A stretch of DNA of 64,000 nt. It comes from JACQFK01 sp041482015 (GTDB lineage: Bacteria > Planctomycetota > MHYJ01 > JACPRB01). The stretch is from positions 1-64,000 of the forward strand of contig JBGPCZ010000005.1 in assembly GCA_041482015.1 (NCBI GenBank), read 5' to 3'. Shown piece after piece: positions 50,487-58,300 of the stretch. The first letter of the stretch is position 1, and each line of letters opens with the position of its first letter. Under the pieces are notes generated by a model. The model searched no databases, was not told where the DNA came from, and saw nothing but the letters and a program-made list of their open reading frames with translations. Position numbers and translations under genes: made by a program.

Positions 50487-50573
50487 CTCTTCCTCCTTGG
50501 GGATTGCGTCCTTCCGTCACACGACGGGCCGATGATGATAGACGAGACGGCGGAGGCTGTCCAGCGTGCGGGC

Positions 50574-51080
50574 CTAGATGTCCGTCTGGATCTCCGGTCC
50601 CTTGGCGCGGCGGCGCGTCGCGGTCCGGGTCTTGTACTCGGGGGAGGTGAACCACTCGCGCATGCTCGCGATCTTCTTCCCGTCGGCCGGCGTGAGGCCC
50701 CTGAATTCGATCCCTGCGTAGTAATCCTTCTCGCTCCGCCCGCTCTGCTCGCACCAGCGGACGACCCCTTCCACCTCGATCACGTCCTCGAAGCTCGCCA
50801 TCTCGATCCGGACGACAACCTTCGTCCCGGCCGGGATCTTCTCGTGGGCAACCAGGAGCGTGCCCCCTTCCGACAGGTTGATGGCGGCCCGCGCCTTGTT
50901 GACCTTCCCCAGGCCGATCGAGGTGAGGAAGCCCTTGATGTACATCTTGGCGGAGGCGTCGTCGATCCGGAACCGGAAGTGCTTGCGGAGCTCCTGGCGG
51001 GAGAGTTTGGCATGGCTTCCCGAGGAGGACTCCTTCCGGGCCTCCGGAGGAATGGGACCCTGAGGCAACAGCTCTGCCAT
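50574..51080 (-). CDS. PilZ domain protein
   Basis: 168 residues. The PilZ c-di-GMP-binding motifs are recognisable: the RxxxR-like RKHFRFRID near residue 32 and the (D/N)xSxxG motif NLSEGG at about 68-73, followed by beta strands (TKVVVRIEMASFEDVIEVEGVVRWCEQ, YYAGIEFRGLTPAD). The RxxxR spacing (R-K-H-F-R) is canonical, so binding is plausible. PilZ proteins pass c-di-GMP signals to secretion, motility or polysaccharide enzymes. It sits in the sugar cassette but probably has its own role; no diguanylate cyclase is in the window. Confidence 0.82.
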   Translation of the reverse strand: MAELLPQGPIPPEARKESSSGSHAKLSRQELRKHFRFRIDDASAKMYIKGFLTSIGLGKVNKARAAINLSEGGTLLVAHEKIPAGTKVVVRIEMASFEDVIEVEGVVRWCEQSGRSEKDYYAGIEFRGLTPADGKKIASMREWFTSPEYKTRTATRRRAKGPEIQTDI

Positions 51081-51171
51081 ACCCTATTCCCTCAACCCCC
51101 TGCCGCTCCCCGCTCCTGACAGCACTATAACCCAAGCGAGTGGGGAAAATCCCTCCGTTATGATTTCCCCG

Positions 51172-52053
51172 TCAGCGCGCCAGCTCGATCCAGAGCGCCT
51201 TGTAATACCGCATGAAGCGGATGGCCGCGTCGGGCTGCTTCGCGTTCGGCCCCTCGGGGACGCCCGCGACCTCCATGAACGTGACCCGGTCGTAGCCGAC
51301 CGATTTGAACGACGTGAAGAGCTCGCGGTAGGGGTAGCCGCTCCACAGCTCGTTGATGTGACACGAGCGCAGGTCCTTCTTGAGGAGGTCAAAGGACTCC
51401 TTGATCGAGCCGTCCTTCACGTCCGTCGCGTTCGAGTTCCAGCAGATCCCGACGCTCTTGTGGCCGCAGTGGTCCATGATCGTCCGCATGTGCTCGGGCT
51501 GCGCCGTCCCCGCACCGTGGACCTCGACCCAGATCTCGACCCCCGCGCCGTCCGCGGCCTTGCCGCATTCCTGGAGCGCCTTGCCGATCTGCTCCAGGGT
51601 CTTCGGCACCTCCACCCCCTTGGGGAGACCGTTGGGCCGGACCTTCACGCCCTTTGCGCCGACGTCCTTCGCGAGATCGCAGAACGCCTTGCAGTCCTCG
51701 ACCTGCTTGCGGACGGCCGCCGCGTCGGGCGACTGGAACTCGCACACCGTGCCGAAGCTCCAGAGCTTGACGCCGGCGTCCTCGAACTGCTTGCGGACCT
51801 CCTTGCGCCGGTCGGGCGGGAGATCGGGCTCGACCTTGTGGGCGTGGGTGGTGCGGAGCTCGACGTACTCGAACTTCGCCGCCTTGCACGCCTGGAGCAG
51901 CGTGGCGACGTCCCACTTTTCGGCGATGTTGTACGTGATCGTGCCCAGCTTGAACTTCGGCTCCTCCACCCTGGGCGCGGCCGCGTGCGTCCGCCCGATG
52001 GCCGGCAGCGCCGCGAGCGAGCCCGCGGCCCCCAGGAATTGGCGTCGGTTCAT
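51172..52053 (-). CDS. Tat-exported sugar-phosphate isomerase/epimerase-like TIM barrel
   Basis: 293 residues from ATG 52053 with GGGAGG upstream. The twin-arginine signal is MNRRQFLGAAGSLAALPAIG. The rest is a xylose-isomerase-like/AP-endonuclease-2 TIM barrel: KLGTITYNIAEKWDVATLLQACKAAKFEYVELRT, GVKLWSFGT, VEIWVEVHGAGT, SVGICWNSNATD and GYDRVTFMEVAG. Metal-binding His/Glu/Asp positions are consistent with an isomerase or keto-sugar-processing enzyme. Export via Tat implies a periplasmic role acting with DUF1080. A repeat element lies just upstream of its start (52085-52152). Confidence 0.85.
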   Translation of the reverse strand: MNRRQFLGAAGSLAALPAIGRTHAAAPRVEEPKFKLGTITYNIAEKWDVATLLQACKAAKFEYVELRTTHAHKVEPDLPPDRRKEVRKQFEDAGVKLWSFGTVCEFQSPDAAAVRKQVEDCKAFCDLAKDVGAKGVKVRPNGLPKGVEVPKTLEQIGKALQECGKAADGAGVEIWVEVHGAGTAQPEHMRTIMDHCGHKSVGICWNSNATDVKDGSIKESFDLLKKDLRSCHINELWSGYPYRELFTSFKSVGYDRVTFMEVAGVPEGPNAKQPDAAIRFMRYYKALWIELAR

Positions 52054-52084
52054 GTCGGTCCTCCCGTACCTTCTAAACACCGAA

Positions 52085-52152
52085 GGAGATACCGTGATGC
52101 TGGGAGATGTCGATACCCAGTCACTCAATCTCCCACGATCACCAAATCTCCT
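52085..52152. repeat. GGAGAT-type interspersed repeat, copy A
   Basis: Its first 25 bases (52085-52109, GGAGATACCGTGATGC...) match the reverse complement of 54152-54176 at 23 of 25 positions. Downstream both copies carry related CxATCTCCCAxGATC blocks. It lies between the TIM-barrel gene (minus) and the HPS-RraA promoter (plus). Confidence 0.75.
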
Positions 52153-52158
52153 GCCGCA

Positions 52159-52187
52159 TTGTCCGCGTCGCGGCGCCGTGTTAAGAT
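52159..52187 (+). promoter_or_regulatory. Promoter for the HPS-RraA gene, predicted leaderless
   Basis: TTGTCC (52159-52164), 17-base spacer, TAAGAT (52182-52187), nine bases before the ATG at 52197; no Shine-Dalgarno. It begins directly after repeat copy A. Confidence 0.5.
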
Positions 52188-52196
52188 GGCGACCCT

Positions 52197-53585
52197 ATGG
52201 ACCCCGTGCTGCAGGTCGCGCTCGACTTCAACGAGCTCTCCCGCGCGCTCGGCGTCGCGCGCGAGGCGGCGAAGGGCGGCGCGACGTGGATCGAGGCGGG
52301 CACGCCACTCCTCAAAAGCGAGGGGCTTGAGGCCATCCGCGCCCTCCGGCGCGAGTTCCCCAGGGCGTATCTCATCGCCGACACGAAGACGCTCGACGCC
52401 GGCCGCACCGAGTTCGAGGCCGCCGCCAAGGCCGGCGCCAACTGCGCCACCGTCTGCGTCACCGGGAGCGACTCGACGATCCTCGAGTGCGTCGAGGCGG
52501 GGAAGAACTACGGGATCGACGTCTGCGTCGACCTGCTCGGCCTGAAGGGCGAGCGCCTCGTCGAGACCGCGAAGAAGTGCCAGGAGTGGGGCGTCCACCA
52601 CGTCGGGCTCCACCTCCCGATCGACGACCAGATGCGCGGGCTCGACGTGACGGCCGAGCTCCGCTCGCTCCGGCCGCACGTCACGCTGCCGATCGCGGTC
52701 GCCGGCGGCGTCAACAGCGAGACCGCCGCGGGGATGCTCAAGGCGGGCGCGGACATCGTCATCGTAGGCGGCGCGATCACGAAGAGCGCCGACGCCGAGA
52801 AGGCGACGCGGACGATTCTCGAGGCGATGAAGAAGGGCGTCGCGGTCGCAACCGACCTCTACAAGCGTGGCGGGAGCGACGAGGAGGTCCGCAAGATTCT
52901 CGAGCAGGTCTCGACCCCGAACATTTCCGACGCGATGCACCGGTCGGGCGACCTGCCGGGAATCGTGCTCCAGACGCCCGGGAAGAAGATCGTCGGCCCC
53001 GCGGTGACGGTCCGCACCTATCCGGGCGACTGGGCCAAGCCGGTCGAGGCGATCGACGTCGCGAAGCCCGGCGACGTGATCGTCGTGGACGCGCTCGGCG
53101 TGGGTCCCGCGATTTGGGGCGAGCTGGCGAGCGAGTCGTGCATGCAGCGAAAGCTCGCGGGGATTGTCATCGAGGGCGCGATCCGGGACATCGACACGAT
53201 CCGCGCGATCGGCTTCCCGGCCGCGGCCCGTCTCGTGACGCCGACGGCGGGCGAGCCCAAGGGGTTCGGCGAGATCAACGTGGCCATCCGGATCGGCGGC
53301 GTCGCGATCGCGCCGGGCGACTGGATCGTGGGCGACGAATCGGGGGTCGTGCGGATCCCGAAGGCGAAGGTCGTCGAGGTGGCCAACCGGGCGATGGACG
53401 TCCTCGAGCACGAGAACCGCCTGCGCGAGGAGATCCGCCGGAAGGCGACGCTGGGGAGCGTGGCCGAGCTGCACCGCTGGGAGAAGCACATCGTCGACGG
53501 GCTGGACCGGGGAAACGGGGGCTCCGGGGCGCCGACTCAAAAGGTTGATGAGAAGGGCGATGAAAAGGGCGCGAAGAGGCGTTAG
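52197..53585 (+). CDS. Bifunctional HPS-like/RraA-like fusion protein
   Basis: 462 residues. The N-terminal ~215 residues are a hexulose-6-phosphate-synthase-like TIM barrel: VLQVALDFNELSRAL, WIEAGTPLLKSEG, D62-x-K64-x2-D67 (ADTKTLD), VCVDLLGLKGERL and VAGGVNSETAAGMLKAGADIVIVGG. The C-terminal ~220 residues are RraA/HMG-CHA-aldolase-like: STPNISDAMHRSGDLPGIVL, GDVIVVDALG, and the G-x-x-R-D signature IVIEGAIRDIDTIRAIGFP. HPS fused to RraA-like domains is known mostly from archaea. The pair may convert a phosphorylated ketosugar stepwise. It is probably related to the stand-alone HPS-like protein at 45306. The stop TAG overlaps a TAGAAT box used for mcsA. Confidence 0.88.
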   Translation: MDPVLQVALDFNELSRALGVAREAAKGGATWIEAGTPLLKSEGLEAIRALRREFPRAYLIADTKTLDAGRTEFEAAAKAGANCATVCVTGSDSTILECVEAGKNYGIDVCVDLLGLKGERLVETAKKCQEWGVHHVGLHLPIDDQMRGLDVTAELRSLRPHVTLPIAVAGGVNSETAAGMLKAGADIVIVGGAITKSADAEKATRTILEAMKKGVAVATDLYKRGGSDEEVRKILEQVSTPNISDAMHRSGDLPGIVLQTPGKKIVGPAVTVRTYPGDWAKPVEAIDVAKPGDVIVVDALGVGPAIWGELASESCMQRKLAGIVIEGAIRDIDTIRAIGFPAAARLVTPTAGEPKGFGEINVAIRIGGVAIAPGDWIVGDESGVVRIPKAKVVEVANRAMDVLEHENRLREEIRRKATLGSVAELHRWEKHIVDGLDRGNGGSGAPTQKVDEKGDEKGAKRR

Positions 53586-53588
53586 AAT
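53583..53588 (+). promoter_or_regulatory. -10 element directly upstream of mcsA
   Basis: TAGAAT, formed in part by the TAG stop of HPS-RraA, nine bases before the ATG at 53598. No -35 in register is found, so mcsA may instead be co-transcribed. Confidence 0.35.
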
Positions 53589-53597
53589 AGGGATCAG

Positions 53598-54098
53598 ATG
53601 AACTGCGAGAAGTGCAAGAAAAGCCACGCCACCTACCACCTGACCGCCAACGAGAACGGGCAGATGCGCGAGGCTCACTTGTGCGAGGAGTGCGCGAAGC
53701 AGTCGGGCGTGATCCAGAAATTCAACTTCTCCATCGGCGAGATCCTGGGCAACCTCCTGGACGTGAAGCCGCCGTCGGCGGCGGCCTCGAAGGCGGCGCA
53801 GGTCCGCTGTCCCGAGTGCGGAATCACCTACGCCGAGTTCAAGAGCAAGGCGCGCCTGGGCTGCGCCAACGATTATGAGGTGTTCCGGACGGAGCTCATC
53901 CGGCTGCTGGAGAGGATCCACGGGTCGACGACCCACGCCGGGAAGACGCCCCAGACCGCGGACACCCAGATCCGCAAGGAGAACGAGCTGATCCGGCTCA
54001 AGCGCGACCTCGAGTCCGTGGTCAAGAGCGAGGACTTCGAGAAGGCCGCGCAGATCCGCGACCGCATCCGGACCCTCGAGCACGAGCTCAGCACATAG
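53598..54098 (+). CDS. mcsA: McsA-like zinc-binding activator of protein arginine kinase
   Basis: 166 residues. Zinc-finger pairs are at Cys3/Cys6 (CEKC), Cys29/Cys32 (CEEC) and Cys71/Cys74 (CPEC). The fourth site, normally C-x2-C, has only Cys89 (LGCAND), an odd loss. The C-terminal UVR motif is clear: ELIRLKRDLESVVKSEDFEKAAQIRDRIRTLEHE. McsA activates the McsB arginine kinase encoded next. In Bacillota the pair marks proteins for ClpCP and acts with CtsR; neither gene is here. The short intergenic space before mcsB holds repeat copy B. Confidence 0.88.
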   Translation: MNCEKCKKSHATYHLTANENGQMREAHLCEECAKQSGVIQKFNFSIGEILGNLLDVKPPSAAASKAAQVRCPECGITYAEFKSKARLGCANDYEVFRTELIRLLERIHGSTTHAGKTPQTADTQIRKENELIRLKRDLESVVKSEDFEKAAQIRDRIRTLEHELST

Positions 54099-54177
54099 GG
54101 GATATGGAGATCATGGGAGATCGGGTGATGGACATGATCATCCCGTCTCTCCATCTCCTCGCATCACGGTATCTCCG
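54099..54177. repeat. GGAGAT-type interspersed repeat, copy B
   Basis: Occupies the whole mcsA-mcsB gap. 54152-54176 is the reverse complement of copy A at 23/25 bases. Internally it is an imperfect palindrome: CGGGTGATG pairs with CATCCCG and GGAGAT with ATCTCC, so it can fold as a hairpin in the mcsA-mcsB mRNA. Confidence 0.7.
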
Positions 54178-55230
54178 ATGAAGGTTGAGGATCTGCTCGG
54201 CCAGCCCGGAGAGTGGCTCAAGGGGACGGGGAACGACAGCGACGTCGTCATCTCGAGCCGCGTCCGGCTCGCCCGGAACCTGCACCGCTTCCCGTTCCTC
54301 ACCGTGGCCTCGCCCCAGGTGCGCTCGGAGATCGAGAAGTTCATCCGCCCCCGCCTCGAGGACGAGCGGCTCCCCCGGACGCTTACGTACTGGTCGCTCC
54401 GCGAGATCACGGCTCTCGAGCGGACGCTCCTCGTCGAGCGGCACCTGATCAGCAAGGAGCACGCGCAGGCGGAGGGGGACCGCGGCGCCGCGGTCGGGGG
54501 CGACGAGGCGATCTCGATCATGGTGAACGAGGAGGACCACCTGCGGCTGCAGGTGATCCGCTCGGGCCTCCAGCTGGACGAGGCGTTCGAGGAGATCGAC
54601 CGGATGGACACGGCCCTCGAGGGCCAGCTCAACTTCGCGTTCCATCCCCGGTTCTGGTACCTGACGGCCTGTCCCACGAACGTGGGGACGGGGCTGCGCA
54701 TCTCGGTCATGATGCACCTGCCCGCGGCCGTGCTCTCCAAGCAGATGGACAAGGTGCTCCAGTCGCTCCAGCGCCTGAACTACACGGTGCGCGGCTTCTA
54801 CGGCGAGGGGACCTCGCCCGTGGGCGACTTCTACCAGGTCTCCAACCAGGTGACGCTGGGGAAGTCCGAGCGGGACATCATCGCCGAGATGAAGAAGGTC
54901 GTGCCGGAGATCCTGAAGTTCGAGCGCTCCTGGCGGGTCAAGCTGCTCGAGGACGAGCCGCGCAAGCTCGAGGATCGCGTCTGGCGGGCCTACGGGGTCC
55001 TCAAGCATGCCCGGCGGATCACGTCCGAGGAGACGACCGAGCTCCTCTCCGCCCTCCGCCTCGGCGTGAACATGAACATCCTGACCGCCATCCCCTCCAA
55101 GGCCATCAACGAGCTTTTCATCTTCACCCAGCCCGGCCATCTCCAGAAGATCGAGCGCAAGACCCTCGATCCGGACGAACGCGACGTCGTCCGCGCGGAC
55201 TTCATCCGCCGCAAGCTCGAAGGCCTGTAA
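54178..55230 (+). CDS. mcsB: Protein arginine kinase McsB
   Basis: 350 residues. It matches the ATP:guanido phosphotransferase family: DVVISSRVRLARNLHRFPF, a conserved NEEDHLRLQVIRSGLQ (substrate-binding region), NFAFHPRFWYLTACPTNVGTGLR (nucleotide-binding and the conserved CPTN), and VTLGKSERDIIAEMKKVV. The phosphoarginine-sensing RDxxRA motif is present at the C-terminus (RDVVRA, about 335-340). McsB phosphorylates arginine in proteins to target them for degradation. The length is near that of the Bacillus enzyme (363). It has no Shine-Dalgarno; repeat copy B runs up to its ATG. Confidence 0.93.
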   Translation: MKVEDLLGQPGEWLKGTGNDSDVVISSRVRLARNLHRFPFLTVASPQVRSEIEKFIRPRLEDERLPRTLTYWSLREITALERTLLVERHLISKEHAQAEGDRGAAVGGDEAISIMVNEEDHLRLQVIRSGLQLDEAFEEIDRMDTALEGQLNFAFHPRFWYLTACPTNVGTGLRISVMMHLPAAVLSKQMDKVLQSLQRLNYTVRGFYGEGTSPVGDFYQVSNQVTLGKSERDIIAEMKKVVPEILKFERSWRVKLLEDEPRKLEDRVWRAYGVLKHARRITSEETTELLSALRLGVNMNILTAIPSKAINELFIFTQPGHLQKIERKTLDPDERDVVRADFIRRKLEGL

Positions 55231-55242
55231 CGAAAACGTCCG

Positions 55243-55277
55243 GCGTCTTCGTCAACACCGAGTGTTGACGAAGACGC
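55243..55277. repeat. Perfect 16-bp inverted repeat after mcsB
   Basis: Arms 55243-55258 (GCGTCTTCGTCAACAC) and 55262-55277 are exact reverse complements around CGA. A third copy of one arm, TCTTCGTCAACA, lies at 55284-55295. No T-tract follows, so it may stabilise the mRNA end, terminate, or be an element of its own. Confidence 0.7.
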
Positions 55278-55320
55278 GCGGCATCTTCGTCAACAGCCTC
55301 CCCCCGTGCCACGAAACGGA

Positions 55321-55354
55321 AAAACTCGACACGAAAAATTACCTGTCGAGTTTT
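55321..55354. terminator. Hairpin with A/T flanks, likely terminator
   Basis: AAAACTCGACA (55321-55331) pairs with TGTCGAGTTTT (55344-55354) around a 12-base loop. The arm ends in TTTT, as intrinsic terminators do, and AAAA at the other side would serve the opposite strand. Confidence 0.55.
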
Positions 55355-55391
55355 CCGGCCCCTCCCGCACTTCTAGGGTGGAGGAGGAATC

Positions 55392-58300
55392 ATGGCGAAG
55401 ACGACGCGGAAGTCAAAGGGGATCGCGCTGATCGTGGTCCTCGGGGTGCTGGCGCTCCTGGCGCTCCTGGCCGTCTCATTCTCGACGCTGGCGGCGACCG
55501 GACGGGTCACCGCCCGGAACCATCTCGACACCGTCCGCGCCCGGCTCGTCGCCCAGTCGGGCATCGAGGCCGGGATCGCGCGCCTCCAGGAGCTCCTCGA
55601 GCGCGGCGTCCTGATGAACGAGACGGACTGGGCGCCGGCGACGGCGCCGGTCCGCGTGAACGGTACGGAAGTCCGCCCCGCCGGCGTCCTGGATTCGGCC
55701 TCCTACGCCCGGCGGGGCGACTTCTACACGCTCCGCATCACCGACTCGAACGCGCAGGTCAACGTGAACGACGGACTCGCCTGGGGGCCCGCCCACGCCG
55801 TCAGCCAGAACCTCCGCCGGATCCTCAACGTGCTCGGCGCCCAGCCGGCCGTCGTGGTCCCCGCCCTCGGCGATCGCGTCCTCGCGGCCCGCCCCGCGTC
55901 CGGCTACGCGAACACGGCCGACCTCCTCCGCGCCCTCGACTTCGACCGCGACGCGTTCGAGCGGGTGAGGGAGCTCGTCACGGTCCGGTCGTGGTCCGAC
56001 CCGAACGTCTGTCTTCCGGTGCCGCTCTCCCCCGAGACGGCGCGCACGTCCCCCATCGCCTGGGGCCGCCCCTCCGGCGCCGTCGGGCCGGTCTTCCGCT
56101 ACGGCCACCAGCGGAACGCCGACGGCGAGCTCATCCGCGCGCCGCTCCTCTTCTTCGATCCCATGAACCCGGATCCGTTTCATCACGCGGTCTGGGGCCG
56201 CGACTCGCTCAACCCGCAGTGGATCGAGATCGTCTCCCGCTCGCCCGTCAACGTCAACACGGCGAGGCGCGAGGTGCTCGTGGCGCTCCTCGTCGACCTC
56301 GAGGGGTTCTTCCTCGTCGAGCGGCGCCGCGGCCTCTCCGACCGGCCCGACGGCGTGCCCTCGCCCTGCCGGAGTCCCGGCGGCGCGTACGGGTGGACCT
56401 CGCTCCGCTACTCGTACGACGGCACCGGTGCCGACGGCGGAGAGTGCGGGTTCCTTTACCGGACGCTTCCGATCGTCGGTCCCGGCGGACGGAGCCGCGA
56501 CGGCGTCCCCGCGGAGGCGATCGCCGACGAGATCCTCGCCTGCCGCTCGCGGCGTCCGTCGCCGCGGGTCACCGGCCTCGACTACGCGGCCGTCCCCTTC
56601 GGCGGCCCGTTCCGCACGTGGGCCCAGTTCCACCTCTTCGTCGACCGCCTCGTCGAGTCGGGCGTGATCGCGGAGACGCGGACGGATCATTTCTGGGACG
56701 TGGACGCCTCGGGCTCGCGCGTCGCCTCGCCCGTCCAGCTCCGCATCGCGTCGCAGGCGATCGGCGACGTCCTCAAGGCCAACTTCAACCCCAACCTCCA
56801 CCTCAACGAGATCAACCCCGACCGGTTGCTCTTCACCCACGTCGACAAGACGGACCTGCTCGTCCACTCGACCGAGTTCAGCTTCACCCCGATGGGGGCG
56901 TTCGAGATCGAGTCGGTGGGCCGGATCGTGCGCCCGACAGACGGAGGCGACGACGCCGCGGCGGCGCGTGACAACGAAGCCGTGGCCCAGAGGACCATCG
57001 TCGCGCAGGTCCGTCTTTTCGACGCGGTGCGGGAGACGTCCCAGGCGCAGTTCTACGGCGGGACGTCCACCCCGATGAAGGGGGCCCTGCACACGAACAA
57101 CGGCGGAGGCGTGGAGAGCGGCCCCGAGCCGGACAACGGCCCGGCTCCCTCGGAGAACCGCTACGAAGGCTACCTGCGCCTGCCGACGATCGGCTCCAAC
57201 TTCTCCCGGGGCGGGCGCAAGCCGGCGGGCGAGCTGTGGACCACGCTCACCGAGCCCTCGTGGTATCCCGGCGCGAAGACGATGCCGGCGGGCGGGGAGC
57301 ACCTCGGCTCGGCGATCCACGCGCACTTCCAGTTCGACCACGTTGCGCACCACCACGCGTCCCGCAACTACGGGGGGACGCCGCCGAACTGGGACGGCTT
57401 CCGGCTCCCGCAGGGCCCGTGGCAGACCGTCACCGCGCGGCGCGCCTGCCTCAACCGGAACTGGGAGGACCGGACCGAGACGCTGCCGGGCCCTTATGGG
57501 CCCGTCGATGTCGCGCGATCGGGCGGGCGGCCGGACTTCCGGATCGCGCGCTCGTTCAGCGGCGCCCCGCCGGACGCGGCCGAGGTCGCGCCCTCCGACC
57601 TGCGCGTCGACGGCGCGTACGCCGAGCGCGGGTCGGCGTTCGGCTACTGGATCGACGAGAACGTGAGCTTCAATTTCAACGAGGGGACGGCCGCGTTCTG
57701 GATCAAGCCCGCCTTCTTCCCGGAGTCGACGGGAAAGCGGCGGACGCTGCTGTCGACAAGCCGCGTCCACGCCGCCGCGCGCGACTCGCTCAACCCGTCG
57801 CCCTTCGCGCTCTTCTTCGTCCCGTCCCACGGCCCGGGCGACGGGGGCGCGCCGTCGTACTTCGGCGGATCGGGCCGCTTCAATCCCGCGTCGCTCGCCT
57901 TTGGATTCGGCTTCTCCTCGAAGACGGGCTACAGCTGGGAGATGGACGGGGAGCCCGCCGCCTCCCACGCCGCCGTCTTCACGCCGACGCTGAACCACGA
58001 GGGGCACGACGACGGCCGCCCCAGCCTGTTCCGCGCCCACGAGTGGACGCACGTCGCCGTTTCGTGGCGCCTTCCGCGGCACGCGCTCCCCACGGCGGAC
58101 AGCCTCCGCATCCTCGTCAACGGGAAGATTGTCCCCGGGACGGTCGGCGTGCCCCACCTGTACCAGGCGGAGGGGCAGCCCTTCTCCGACACGCCCCACT
58201 GGACGACGCACTCGCAACAGGCGGTCGTGCCGGGCTCCGCGGGCGCGAAGTGGTGTCGGAACTCGATCCGCCTGGGCGGCGAGCCCTCGATCCTATTTGA

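Noticed and set aside
52142..52176. The AT-rich end of repeat copy A as an extra coding start for the HPS-RraA gene
   Set aside because: The ATG at 52197 already matches the HPS family N-terminus and a promoter fits between; nothing upstream is coding.
55476..58217. A 913-codon minus-strand frame opposite the pseudopilin-LamG gene
   Set aside because: No motif, biased composition, and the plus-strand gene has domain support.
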